DNA from: G963665815 sp942492065
GTDB taxonomy: Bacteria > Cloacimonadota > Cloacimonadia > Cloacimonadales > JAIOQZ01
Assembly (NCBI GenBank): GCA_942492065.1
Contig: CALODV010000014.1
Span: forward strand, 310,001 to 374,000
Length of the DNA: 64,000 nt
Reading direction: 5' to 3'
Both the position numbers and the translations under genes were made by a program. Positions 10,004 through 18,494 of the stretch are shown here, piece by piece (the stretch's first letter is position 1; every line of letters starts with the position of its first letter). The notes beneath the pieces were generated by a model. The model worked only from the letters and a program-made list of their open reading frames with translations. It had not been told where the DNA came from and made no database searches.

Positions 10004-11986
10004 TTATCCCCTTGATTCCTCCATTAAATCAGCCAGTCTTTCAATAGATGAGGGAATACCGCCGGAACGTCTATAGATGTATTTCAAGGTGTTGCGGTCA
10101 ATATTGTCATTCTTGTATATGTCTTCAACCATTTCATTTGTTTCTTCCTGTGTCAAGGGGCTGAGAATAATTCTCGAAACCGAAAAGCTGTCAAAATTAG
10201 AGAACAGTAAATCGAGTATTTCACCCTTTTCACTGGTACACACAATTTTCAAGGGGTTTTTCATATTGGAGTCCAAACGGGAGATTACATGCAGACTCTC
10301 AGCATCAATGAATTCTGCATTATCAAGAATAAACATGACTGATCTATCCTCAGTAATCTTGTGCGAAAAGTACTTGAATGCCGCTACTGTTTGTTTAACA
10401 TCATGAGTTGATCTCGCTGTGTGTTCAGAAGTATTATCTGAGTTTATTAACGAAAACAGCAAATTCTCGTACCCAGAACAATCACTATCGTTATTACATA
10501 GTTTATTCCAGCTTCTTTTGAATTGTGCATATAGATCATCTTCTGGCTGTTCTCTCACAATGTGGAAATAGCTGTCCAGAATAAGTCTTAAAACATTATA
10601 CGGTACAATTGTACTAAGTTCATTCAGATATATCTTTTCCATTCTGTAGTCTTCAATACTCATAACAGATTCGCTTATCAATCGGCTTTTTCCCGCACCT
10701 TTAACTCCTTCTACAATTATCATCTGATTATCCGGTGAGTTCATGAGAGAAAGGATATGATCCATTTCGTTTTTACGCCCCACAAATTTGTAGTTTGATC
10801 TGAGCATAGCTTCCTGTATATAGCTTTCCAGATGATGTACTTCTACAGGTTTAAGGAATCCTTTCAGATTCAGTTTTCTACCGCTTTCTACAAACTGGAA
10901 TTGAGACTTGATATCTGAATAAAGGAAGTGGTCAGTTAGTATCTCTCCTTTGCCTGCGTCCATCATCAGGCGTGCTGCCAGATTAACAGATTTCCCGAGT
11001 GATGTATATTCCTTTATGCTTTTACCGCCCGTGTAACCGGAATAAGCAAAACCGGACGCTAGTCCAATAGATACTTCGGGGACTTCTTCAATTATTTTGA
11101 GAGCAAATCTACTCATTTTATGTAGAATTCTGGCATCTGATTTTGGAGAACCAAAGATTATCAATCCAATTACACCTTTATCTGTGGCATCAAGCTTGTT
11201 CATCAGTCCACCATAGTGATCAAGCAGCTCATGGATAATTTTAACCGTATCTTCTAATTCTGTCATAGGTATTTTTCCGAGGCTGATAAAGCAATAGGCG
11301 GCATGACGAATTTCATTTTGCGGATTAGTGCGGATAAACCTGGGATGAATGAATTTCTCAAGAGTTTTCCGGGAGTACATATATACAATTTCATGGGGTA
11401 AAGAAGAATAGCTTTGAGTAGAAAGTGTATAAACTTGATCTTTTTGTTCAAAATGCTCTATTCCAATAAAATTCGCTGCTGAAGCTGAAAATCCCACTTC
11501 GTTTTTATATGATGAGACTTTGGCTAGTTCATTAATGATATCTCCAAAAAAGATATATTCACACTGCAGATTGTTGCGGAATATTTTCCAGTGTATATCA
11601 CCAAAGCAGACAGTAATACGTGCTTTGATGTCAAAATCTCCCAGACAGCAGGAGTAATTGCTGTTGGATTTCAGCCTGGACTGGATGCTGCAGGCAGCAC
11701 TGAGAATATTATCAGGGTTACATTCAGGGAATACGGCACAGAAAGCATCACCGGCAAAAACTGATATAAATCCACCGTTACGCAGGATTATATCAATGGA
11801 ATCCTCGAATGCCGCAGCAATATAATTACTCAGTTCCTGAGCCCCAAGATTGCTTTTTTCCTGCAGGTAGTTGCCGGTTTTTGTGAAGTCTGCAATATCA
11901 AACAGGAGTATAAAGCCTTTGAGACAGCCGTTGAATTCGTTTTTCTCGTACTTGCTCAAGATGAATGACGGTATATATCTGATCAT
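10004..11986 (-). CDS. Tandem class III nucleotidyl cyclase plus AAA ATPase (soluble adenylyl cyclase-like)
   Basis: 660 residues. Cyclase domain C1 (about 23-190) starts GFILLFDIADFT and keeps the two metal aspartates, Asp30 and Asp80 (FAGD). C2 (about 228-390) lacks them but keeps the transition-state pair in VNLAARL (Asn335, Arg339). Split this way, C1 and C2 would form one active site, as in mammalian sAC. An ATPase follows with P-loop GVKGAGKS (427-434) and a Walker B FILDN. The protein ends soon after the ATPase, without the long helical tail of many relatives. No membrane segment, so cytosolic. The likely product is cAMP; cGMP is not excluded. The Shine-Dalgarno is AAGGGA. Confidence 0.85.
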   Translation of the reverse strand: MIRYIPSFILSKYEKNEFNGCLKGFILLFDIADFTKTGNYLQEKSNLGAQELSNYIAAAFEDSIDIILRNGGFISVFAGDAFCAVFPECNPDNILSAACSIQSRLKSNSNYSCCLGDFDIKARITVCFGDIHWKIFRNNLQCEYIFFGDIINELAKVSSYKNEVGFSASAANFIGIEHFEQKDQVYTLSTQSYSSLPHEIVYMYSRKTLEKFIHPRFIRTNPQNEIRHAAYCFISLGKIPMTELEDTVKIIHELLDHYGGLMNKLDATDKGVIGLIIFGSPKSDARILHKMSRFALKIIEEVPEVSIGLASGFAYSGYTGGKSIKEYTSLGKSVNLAARLMMDAGKGEILTDHFLYSDIKSQFQFVESGRKLNLKGFLKPVEVHHLESYIQEAMLRSNYKFVGRKNEMDHILSLMNSPDNQMIIVEGVKGAGKSRLISESVMSIEDYRMEKIYLNELSTIVPYNVLRLILDSYFHIVREQPEDDLYAQFKRSWNKLCNNDSDCSGYENLLFSLINSDNTSEHTARSTHDVKQTVAAFKYFSHKITEDRSVMFILDNAEFIDAESLHVISRLDSNMKNPLKIVCTSEKGEILDLLFSNFDSFSVSRIILSPLTQEETNEMVEDIYKNDNIDRNTLKYIYRRSGGIPSSIERLADLMEESRG

Positions 11987-12046
11987 ATTTATTCCCTTAA
12001 CGCTTTATAAAATAATAATAGATTTTTTGCCCTGTGTCAAAGGAAT

Positions 12047-12078
12047 AAAAAAAGCGGAACAGGGTTTAAGTGTTTCGC
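12047..12078 (-). terminator. Intrinsic terminator overlapping the end of the LESPH-motif gene
   Basis: On the minus strand an 8-bp stem (12071-12078 with 12054-12061, one G-T pair) is followed by seven T at 12047-12053. The stem includes the last codons and stop of the gene ending at 12066. Confidence 0.75.
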
Positions 12079-12827
12079 AGCATATTTTTTATCTCTGATA
12101 ATATATCCTGTTTTAAATCCCAGCTATCAATACCACAAGGATGTCTCACAGATAATTCAGTGTTATCATCTTGTTTGATAGTTATTAGTTCTGCGTTTTC
12201 TTCTAAAATTGCTGTTATGAAATTCTGTGCCACCCAACCGCAAGGTATGATTAATGCGTTTTTAATACATTCTAATCTTTGTCTCAGATTATTCCTTAGT
12301 ACTTTTGAAACTCTTCTTTCATTATCATTGTCAAAATTGAGTCCATGTTTGCCAATCTGGCACTTATTTTTAATTGATTCAATTATATCTATTAAATAAT
12401 TGTTTTCAATTTTTTTACTGTCTTCGTAAGCATTTCTTTGCATTGGTATACTGCAAACATTCATAATTGCAATATTGTTAATCAACCTTTTACTTATTAA
12501 TTCTCCAAGAGGTTTATAGTTCTTCTTATCATTTCCTAATATTCCTACTTTAATAAGTGTTTTTGTCATGTTGCATCCGGTAAATCCAGCAGCTGGGAAC
12601 CTTTTCGAACTGCCCTTTTTCTTTATTTTAAATCTACATGGATCTTCCGAAGTGTCCCAAACCTCATCTATATGTGGTGATTCGAGAACAAAAACTATTT
12701 TAACATTCTCTTTCGATTCGATAGGGCAATCATTGACGAGATATTCATCAATAAAGCTGTAGCTTCGCTTCATCCCATTAATCTCAATTTCATTAATCAT
12801 TTCTTTAAAACTTCTACATGCTTGCAC
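12066..12827 (-). CDS. Possible uracil-DNA glycosylase-fold protein of unknown role
   Basis: About 253 residues from the GTG at 12827. An AAGGAG Shine-Dalgarno lies 7 bases upstream of that codon; the longer ATG start at 12872 has none. The strand IVFVLESPHIDEV resembles motif 1 of the uracil-DNA glycosylase superfamily, and VRHPCGIDSW near the C-terminus could be the His motif. GCNMTKTLIKVGIL and ALIIPCGWVAQ fit the same alpha/beta fold. This is a distant pattern match only: activity on uracil is unproven and the protein may bind another nucleic-acid substrate. It is a single gene, divergent from natA, ending in its own terminator. Confidence 0.55.
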   Translation of the reverse strand: MQACRSFKEMINEIEINGMKRSYSFIDEYLVNDCPIESKENVKIVFVLESPHIDEVWDTSEDPCRFKIKKKGSSKRFPAAGFTGCNMTKTLIKVGILGNDKKNYKPLGELISKRLINNIAIMNVCSIPMQRNAYEDSKKIENNYLIDIIESIKNKCQIGKHGLNFDNDNERRVSKVLRNNLRQRLECIKNALIIPCGWVAQNFITAILEENAELITIKQDDNTELSVRHPCGIDSWDLKQDILSEIKNMLRNT

Positions 12828-13015
12828 GCTACATCTCCTTTTTGAAATTTTGTTTTCTATTATGTGTTTCATGATATTTAAATGCCAATCATTATTTCAA
12901 TACTCGTATCGAAAACTATAATATTAGAGGTCAAAAAACTTCATTACTTGACAATTTTTACTTAATTATTCTCAGTCTGTATTAATGGAAAAATCTGATT
13001 AAACAAGGAGACTGA

Positions 13016-13780
13016 ATGATTACGGTAAAGAACCTAGTTAAAACATTCAAGACCACCAAAGACCAGAGAAAGAAAATGGAAGTTCCCGTGAAAGAAATCA
13101 ATGCTGTGGAAAACGTCAGCTTTGAATGCAAACCGGGGAGAATCTTCTCATTACTTGGTCCTAACGGTGCCGGAAAAACAACGACTCTGAGAATAATAGC
13201 AGCCTTGATGAAACCTACTTCCGGGTCAGTGGAAGTTAACGGTTATGACGTCACAAAACAAGATAAGGAAGTACATAAAAATATTGGATTCCTGACAGGA
13301 TCAACCAAGCTTTACGACAGACTTTCACCGCGTGAGATAGTAAAGTACTACGGAAATCTCTACGGACTTGATAAAACAGTCCTCAACAGACGTATAGACG
13401 AATATTTTACTGTTCTGGACATGCACAGTTTTGCCGATCAGCGTATTGGCAAGCTTTCATCCGGTATGAAACAGAAGACATCTATTGTGCGTACTATGAT
13501 CCATGATCCGCAGGTACTCGTTTTTGATGAAGCTACTGTCGGGCTGGACGTTATCACTTCAAAGAATATTGTGCAGCTTGTGCGTAAATGTAAGGATGAT
13601 GGAAAAACTATTATCTTTTCAACTCACATCATGGGTGAAGTTGCTTTGCTCAGTGATGATCTGGCAATAATCCATAAAGGAAAGCTCTTGTACAACGGAA
13701 CGTATCAATCTTTCTGTGATGAGATAGGGGATATCTCCGTCGAAGAAGGATTTATCAAATTCATCGAAGGAGCTGAATAA
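13016..13780 (+). CDS. natA: ABC exporter ATP-binding protein, NatA-like
   Basis: 254 residues with P-loop GPNGAGKT (48-55), signature LSSGMKQK, Walker B VLVFDEAT and the switch His in STHIMGE. A short basic insertion (residues 13-28) before the P-loop strand is typical of NatA-type ATPases. The partner permease starts at 13780, sharing one base (TAATG), so the two are translationally coupled. NatAB of Bacillus exports Na+; here the substrate is inferred by similarity and could be another ion or small molecule. The Shine-Dalgarno is AAGGAG. The subunit would sit on the cytoplasmic face of the inner membrane. Confidence 0.85.
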   Translation: MITVKNLVKTFKTTKDQRKKMEVPVKEINAVENVSFECKPGRIFSLLGPNGAGKTTTLRIIAALMKPTSGSVEVNGYDVTKQDKEVHKNIGFLTGSTKLYDRLSPREIVKYYGNLYGLDKTVLNRRIDEYFTVLDMHSFADQRIGKLSSGMKQKTSIVRTMIHDPQVLVFDEATVGLDVITSKNIVQLVRKCKDDGKTIIFSTHIMGEVALLSDDLAIIHKGKLLYNGTYQSFCDEIGDISVEEGFIKFIEGAE

Positions 13781-14976
13781 TGAATGCAATTAAGACAATC
13801 ATGAAAAAAGAGTTCCTTGATATAACAAGAGATAGACGTACATTAATCACAATGATTATTCTTCCTCTGATGTTGTTCCCTGTTCTCCTGAACGTAATGA
13901 CCAGAGTTTCTGTGAGAATGGCTAAGAAAGAGAAAGCTAAAGCTCTCCAGGTTGCAGTGATAAAAGATAAAACACCGCAGGAATTCCAGACATTTCTGGA
14001 AGGTTACGAAAATGTTGAAATTGTCTATGAGACATCTGAAGATGAAATTAATGACAAGATTGTTAATGACAGTCTGGATGTGTACTTCATGTTCAGCAGT
14101 GACTTCTTTGAGAAAATCAAAGAGCTGGGGACAGGTAGAATCGACGCATATTACAAATCAAAATCTACAACCGGGATTGTAAAAAAACGAATTCAGGATA
14201 TTCTTGATGAATATAAAAAACCGTTTATGGATGAGCGTTACGCTGCTTTGGGAATTGAAGCTAAACAACTGGAAGTTATTGAACTGGAAATCACTAACAT
14301 GGCGACCATGCAGGAAGAACTGGCAGAAAACGTTGGTGGGTTCATCCCTTATCTGTTTATAATATTCTGTTTTATGGGAGCTATGTATCCGGCAATTGAT
14401 CTGGCTGCAGGCGAAAAAGAGCGCGGCACATATGAGACTCTTCTCACAACTCCTGTCTCCAGATTTGAGATTCTGCTCGGTAAATTCGGTGTTGTTACAA
14501 TAGGTGGACTTGTTTCTGCCATAGCAGGAATTGTAGGACTTTACATCGGTGTCAGAATGAATTCAGATATACCTAAAGACCTTCTTGAATCACTTATCAG
14601 TATACTTGAAATCAAGTCTATGATTATTGTTACAACGCTTCTGATACCGCTGTCAGTATTCTTCTCAGGTCTGCTTTTATCGTTGTCAATCATTGCGAAA
14701 TCATTCAAAGAAGCTCAGAGCATTGTTTCACCTCTGATGATTGTTGTTATTTTACCGGCAGTTATGGGAATGCTACCGGGAATAGAACTTAATACCGGCA
14801 CAGCACTGATTCCTATTCTGAACGTTACTCTGGCAACAAAAGTAGTTCTATCAGGTAATTACCCTGTTGTGAATTTAGCTTTAGTTTACATATCTCTTTC
14901 TGTATTTGCCTGTGCAGCTCTTTACGTAAGTTCTCTCATTTTCAAAAGAGAAAGTTCAGTTTTCAATAAAGGTTAG
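13780..14976 (+). CDS. natB: ABC exporter permease, NatB-like (ABC-2 family)
   Basis: 398 residues. One N-terminal membrane segment (about 21-42, LITMIILPLMLFPVLL) is followed by a large soluble region (about 50-185) and a cluster of about five membrane segments (about 187-390). The conserved ABC-2 element AAGEKERGTYETLLTTPVSRFEILLGK is present at about 208-234. This is the usual NatB/YhaP layout, with the soluble region outside the cytoplasmic membrane. It overlaps natA by one base and is followed 14 bases later by selD, which may be read from the same transcript. The transported substrate cannot be read from sequence. Confidence 0.85.
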   Translation: MNAIKTIMKKEFLDITRDRRTLITMIILPLMLFPVLLNVMTRVSVRMAKKEKAKALQVAVIKDKTPQEFQTFLEGYENVEIVYETSEDEINDKIVNDSLDVYFMFSSDFFEKIKELGTGRIDAYYKSKSTTGIVKKRIQDILDEYKKPFMDERYAALGIEAKQLEVIELEITNMATMQEELAENVGGFIPYLFIIFCFMGAMYPAIDLAAGEKERGTYETLLTTPVSRFEILLGKFGVVTIGGLVSAIAGIVGLYIGVRMNSDIPKDLLESLISILEIKSMIIVTTLLIPLSVFFSGLLLSLSIIAKSFKEAQSIVSPLMIVVILPAVMGMLPGIELNTGTALIPILNVTLATKVVLSGNYPVVNLALVYISLSVFACAALYVSSLIFKRESSVFNKG

Positions 14977-14990
14977 TTAATGAGGATATT

Positions 14991-16028
14991 ATGGATAAGA
15001 TTCGACTGACGCAGTACTCGCGGTACTCCGGTTGCGGAGCTAAATTAGGGCCGTGCGCCTTAAACAAAGCACTGGGTGGCTTGAAACAACCCGAATATCT
15101 GAACCTGATTGCAGGTTATGAACACTCTGAAGATGCAGGTGTTTACAAGATTAATGACGAAACGGCTATTGTGCAGACTGTTGACTTTTTCCCTCCAATA
15201 GTTGACGATCCTTATACATTTGGTCAGATTGCTGCTGCGAATGCTCTTTCTGATGTTTATGCCATGGGGGGGACGCCTGTAACTGCTCTGAGTATTGTCG
15301 GGTTTCCGACAGACAAACTCGATATGAGCGTACTTAGAGCCATAATGGATGGAGGACTTTCCAAACTGAAGGAAGCCGGAGCAGCCTTACTGGGAGGTCA
15401 CAGTATTAATGATTCCGAGGTGAAGTATGGTCTCGCTGTAACAGGAACTATCCATCCTGACAAAATCTATCTCAATAACACTCCTCGACCTGGTGATAAT
15501 CTAGTTCTGACAAAGCCTCTGGGAAATGGGACTATAAATACAGCTTTAAAGGCAGAGATGGTCAGAGAAGAATCGCTTGCTGAAGCAACCCGTTACATGG
15601 TTATGCTGAATAAACAATCTGCTGAAATAGCAGGCAGTTATGATATATCAGCCTGTACAGACATTACAGGTTTCGGTTTACTGGGGCATATTAAAGAAAT
15701 GTTTGCAGGCAGCAATTGCGGAGTAGAACTTGAGTTCTCAAAAATTCCGGCACTTCCTTATGCTATGGAGTACATTAATGATGGACTCGTTCCCGGTGGA
15801 ACCATGAAGAATCGGGAATTCTGCGAAGACCTGATTGTTAATAGAGCTGATGTTAAAGATGAAATGGTTGATCTATTGTGCGATCCTCAGACTTCCGGTG
15901 GACTTTTGTTTTCAATTTCCTCAGAGCAGGCATTAAAAATGGTGCAGGAAATGAACTCTGTTGGATTACCGGCAGCAATAATCGGTACAGTAAAAGCTGA
16001 CCAAAATGGCGTTTTAGTTAAAGCATAG
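14991..16028 (+). CDS. selD: Selenide, water dikinase (selenophosphate synthase)
   Basis: 345 residues, the normal SelD length. SelD makes selenophosphate from selenide and ATP, the selenium donor for selenocysteine tRNA and for selenouridine. The N-terminal loop SGCGAKLGP carries Cys15 and Lys18, matching the catalytic Cys17 and Lys20 of E. coli SelD; this is the cysteine form. The ATP and metal-binding stretches QTVDFFPPIVDDP, AANALSDVYAMGG, LLGGHSI and DITGFGLLGH are all present. Its presence implies the genome uses selenium, but no selA, selB or selU lies in the window. The Shine-Dalgarno is GAGG, and a strong terminator follows. Confidence 0.95.
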   Translation: MDKIRLTQYSRYSGCGAKLGPCALNKALGGLKQPEYLNLIAGYEHSEDAGVYKINDETAIVQTVDFFPPIVDDPYTFGQIAAANALSDVYAMGGTPVTALSIVGFPTDKLDMSVLRAIMDGGLSKLKEAGAALLGGHSINDSEVKYGLAVTGTIHPDKIYLNNTPRPGDNLVLTKPLGNGTINTALKAEMVREESLAEATRYMVMLNKQSAEIAGSYDISACTDITGFGLLGHIKEMFAGSNCGVELEFSKIPALPYAMEYINDGLVPGGTMKNREFCEDLIVNRADVKDEMVDLLCDPQTSGGLLFSISSEQALKMVQEMNSVGLPAAIIGTVKADQNGVLVKA

Positions 16029-16053
16029 TAAAGACAAGAAATCATATACATAT

Positions 16054-16089
16054 AAACTGCTGAATTTCATAACTCAGCAGTTTTCTTTT
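16054..16089 (+). terminator. Intrinsic terminator after selD
   Basis: A 10-bp perfect stem (AAACTGCTGA at 16054-16063 with TCAGCAGTTT at 16074-16083) is followed by a T-rich tail. Confidence 0.9.
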
Positions 16090-16330
16090 GTTCATAATGC
16101 TCTGTAATAGAGTTTTAGAGATCATTTTGGAGCAGACTGCAGAGGTGATTAAGTTGAGTGAACTGTACAAAACAATCAACAATTATGAACAAACACTTAA
16201 CAGTGCTAATTCATGAAACATTTTTTTTTGATTTTGTAATTTATTGTAGTATTGGAAGATATAATACGAATTCTGCGTAAAAATCAGGGGTCATTGTCAT
16301 ATATAATAGAAATTCATTGATTTATTTCAG
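16090..16330. other. AT-rich intergenic region with a doubtful 39-codon ORF
   Basis: An ORF at 16097-16216 (39 codons, starting MLCNRVLEIILEQTAEV) has no Shine-Dalgarno and no known relative. It reads like an amphipathic helix but cannot be called a gene. The rest has no recognised element. Confidence 0.3.
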
Positions 16331-16398
16331 GTAGGTAGGGATGGACACTTAAGCCGAGTTACTCGGCTTATTTCCCTGCTTCTTTTCAGGGAGGGCAA
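16331..16398 (+). promoter_or_regulatory. Structured 5' leader with competing hairpins that can hide a Shine-Dalgarno
   Basis: A perfect 8-bp stem AAGCCGAG/CTCGGCTT (16351-16358 with 16362-16369) sits inside an outer AGGGA/TCCCT pairing (16337-16341 with 16373-16377). The same TCCCTG (16373-16378) can instead pair with CAGGGA (16387-16392), which is part of the Shine-Dalgarno AGGGAGGG of the 55-codon ORF at 16399. The two folds exclude each other, the logic of a translational riboswitch or thermosensor. It matches no riboswitch class I know, although GGTAGGTAG also occurs in c-di-GMP-I riboswitches. Confidence 0.45.
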
Positions 16399-16566
16399 AT
16401 GATGTATGGGAAGCTTTTCGGATACTTATTAATTGGACTTGTCGCTCAATTTTTCAGTTCTCCTGATGTAATCCTCAGCCTCCATATCAAAGAGATTTTT
16501 ACTCTACACAATTCCACTCATACTTCAGGCATGAACCAAGAGAACAAATCTACCATTAATCTATAG
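16399..16566 (+). CDS. Small 55-aa protein with hydrophobic N-terminus
   Basis: It starts MMYGKLFGYLLIGLVAQFFS, which looks like a signal peptide or single membrane segment. A polar 35-residue tail ending NQENKSTINL follows. A strong Shine-Dalgarno (AGGGAGGG) lies 6 bases before the ATG, at the end of the structured leader, and this is the main reason to think it is translated. No family was recognised. It could be a small membrane protein or a leader peptide; no larger gene follows on this strand before the minus-strand gene at 16767. Confidence 0.45.
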   Translation: MMYGKLFGYLLIGLVAQFFSSPDVILSLHIKEIFTLHNSTHTSGMNQENKSTINL

Positions 16567-16702
16567 ACATGAATTTCTTAACTTCAATTCTGATCAGACC
16601 AAGCTTATATAAGCAGACCAGAGCTGATATTACTACAATGGAAATTGTCATTTTCTTTGAAATCTTCATACTCTACCTATAAAATGTAATATTTTTCATT
16701 TG

Positions 16703-16735
16703 AAAAAAAAGCCGCAAGTGAGCGGACCTGCGGCT
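16703..16735 (-). terminator. Intrinsic terminator of the 99-aa orphan gene
   Basis: On the minus strand AGCCGCA/TGCGGCT (16729-16735 with 16710-16716) is followed by eight T (16703-16710). It lies 32 bases after the stop. Confidence 0.88.
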
Positions 16736-16766
16736 GGTTTGATCAATACAAAGAGCTTAAGGAGAA

Positions 16767-17066
16767 TTAACCCAGATAAGCTCCAAGTACTTCTTTATTA
16801 AACTGATAACTGGCTTGCTGAGAATTTCCAAACCCGGATGTCGGTTTGTTGTTCATCATATCCAAAGTTCTGGAAACGACTGCAGCGCCAAATTCTGCTT
16901 TTGAATTATAGGTTTTGTACTCAGAAGAGTCTGACCCGATGTCTACATTAAAATCATTTCCAAAGTCGACATTTCCTCCGTTAGAGGACCTTGTCTGGCT
17001 TTGTGCTTGTACTCTGTTCTGATACGTACTGCTTTGAGTAACATGAGATACACTAATATCCGTCAT
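16767..17066 (-). CDS. Orphan 99-aa Ser/Gln/Asn-rich protein of unknown function
   Basis: The first 60 residues are rich in Ser, Gln, Asn and Gly (SSTYQNRVQAQSQTRSSNGG) and probably disordered. The last 40 form likely helices (AEFGAAVVSRTLDMMN and SYQFNKEVLGAYLG). No signal peptide, cysteine or known motif was seen. It is a complete single-gene unit: near-consensus promoter at 17125-17153, Shine-Dalgarno AAAGGAG, terminator at 16703-16735. That suggests a well-expressed gene. The layout (disordered start, helical C-terminus) resembles small motility or appendage-associated proteins, but I cannot assign it. Confidence 0.75.
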   Translation of the reverse strand: MTDISVSHVTQSSTYQNRVQAQSQTRSSNGGNVDFGNDFNVDIGSDSSEYKTYNSKAEFGAAVVSRTLDMMNNKPTSGFGNSQQASYQFNKEVLGAYLG

Positions 17067-17124
17067 ATAGAACTCCTTTTCTTATAACGTCTGTTGAGAG
17101 TAGACCATGTTACGAACCACTTAT

Positions 17125-17153
17125 AATTTATTATCCCTTAAAAAGATTGTCAA
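17125..17153 (-). promoter_or_regulatory. Sigma70-type promoter for the 99-aa orphan gene
   Basis: On the minus strand a perfect -35 TTGACA (17153-17148), a 17-base spacer and a -10 TAAATT (17130-17125). The transcript would start about 50 bases before the ATG at 17066. Confidence 0.7.
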
Positions 17154-17249
17154 TAGTTTTGTGTAATATTTCTTTCAGAAAATACACTAGATGTCCATTC
17201 AAGTACGTTTACTGACAGCGAAAATTGATTATTGCCGAATTTTTCTTTA

Positions 17250-18473
17250 CTAATACAGCTTATAGTTACTCAGCATATTCTGATAACGTTCACTGACAGC
17301 TCTCTGTTTTTTAAGCTTATCTATTTTGCTGAGATTGTTCTTGAATAATGTTAATCTTTTGCCCAGGAGTTCAGCTCTGTAATGACCGTCAACTGAGCGT
17401 AAAGAAGCTATTCTCTGAATAACTGTCAGGAGTGCAGCAGGGTCATAGCCGGCTCTGGCAGCATAAATTGCTCCTACGTAATCAGCTTCTTCTTCATAAG
17501 CATCGCTTCTGCCTTTTACCAGAGTTTCATACATGCTGAACATCTCATCTTCAAGCTCATTCTCCACAGCAGATATTTCTTCATCAAATGCATCCGGCAT
17601 TTCTTCATCCAATTCTGCAAATGCGTCATCAGCTTTTATATGATTCTTGCGTTTTTCCATCTCCAGCATACCGTGATAGTGAGTCACGTGAGCAATCTCA
17701 TGACCAAGCACGCATGCCAGTTCTGCCTCAGAGTGAATGCTTTTCAGCAGACCTTTAGTAACAAAAATAATTCCACCCGGAAACGCATAAGCATTAGGAA
17801 CATCTGTATTGAGAATATAGAACTTGAATGGAACATCGTATGCGTCTGAATAACTTGCTATTCTGCTGCCAACGTAGTTTATGTATTTACTCCAGTTCTT
17901 ATCTTGATAAAGACCTGTCTGAGCAACAACTGATGCCAGACTGTATCCCATTACTTCTTCCGAGAATGTGAATTGATCCGGGACATCGTAAGGTGGGATT
18001 TCAACTTTCTTGTTGAATCTCAGTTTATGCTCTTTCTTAGATTCCTTCAGGAAGTTTTTATAATCTTTTTCATCAAATTTCCATGAGAAAACGGTATCGA
18101 AGAATGCAGGATCACCATTGTATTTATCTATGACTCTTGCTGCCAGACCTTTGGCTCCAGCTGACATTCCGTGTCGAGATATCCTGATTGATGCGTCTCC
18201 TGATAGTGATCGAGATAAGAAAGATGATTTACCTGACTGCTTTTTCTGCAAAGCTTTTGCAGACAGATAACCTGTCGTGTCTGCATATTCAACCTGCAGC
18301 CAAGGTTCTTCTTCTGTGATAACCTTTATTTCATCGCCTGCTTTGAGTTCCTTTACAATCTCGTAAAATGCACCGGGACCTGTACGAAGGTAAGCCCTTT
18401 GACGTGAAATCACTTCTCCTGAAATTGTCAGGCAGAAAATAAATATAATATATGTAAGTATAGTTTTCTTCAT
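17250..18473 (-). CDS. Exported M48 metalloprotease with N-terminal SH3 domain
   Basis: 407 residues with a signal peptide (1-19). A bacterial SH3 domain (about 22-78, AYLRTGPGAFYEIVKELKAGDEI) probably binds cell wall. The M48 peptidase part (about 165-375) has the zinc motif HEIAH (258-262) and the third-ligand region EEEAD (327-331), as in BepA/LoiP and Oma1 relatives. An acidic insertion (about 282-312) lies between them. It likely works in the periplasm on envelope protein quality control; that is family inference. It is the last gene of the four-gene minus-strand operon, 21 bases after the CHASE2 cyclase. No terminator was found after it. Confidence 0.88.
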   Translation of the reverse strand: MKKTILTYIIFIFCLTISGEVISRQRAYLRTGPGAFYEIVKELKAGDEIKVITEEEPWLQVEYADTTGYLSAKALQKKQSGKSSFLSRSLSGDASIRISRHGMSAGAKGLAARVIDKYNGDPAFFDTVFSWKFDEKDYKNFLKESKKEHKLRFNKKVEIPPYDVPDQFTFSEEVMGYSLASVVAQTGLYQDKNWSKYINYVGSRIASYSDAYDVPFKFYILNTDVPNAYAFPGGIIFVTKGLLKSIHSEAELACVLGHEIAHVTHYHGMLEMEKRKNHIKADDAFAELDEEMPDAFDEEISAVENELEDEMFSMYETLVKGRSDAYEEEADYVGAIYAARAGYDPAALLTVIQRIASLRSVDGHYRAELLGKRLTLFKNNLSKIDKLKKQRAVSERYQNMLSNYKLY

Positions 18474-18494
18474 TTGTGTACTCCAAAGAATCAG

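Noticed and set aside
16331..16398. c-di-GMP-I (GEMM) riboswitch suggested by GGTAGGTAG
   Set aside because: The upstream half of the aptamer (GGNAAAC and GCAAAGC parts) is missing, so only the short string matches.
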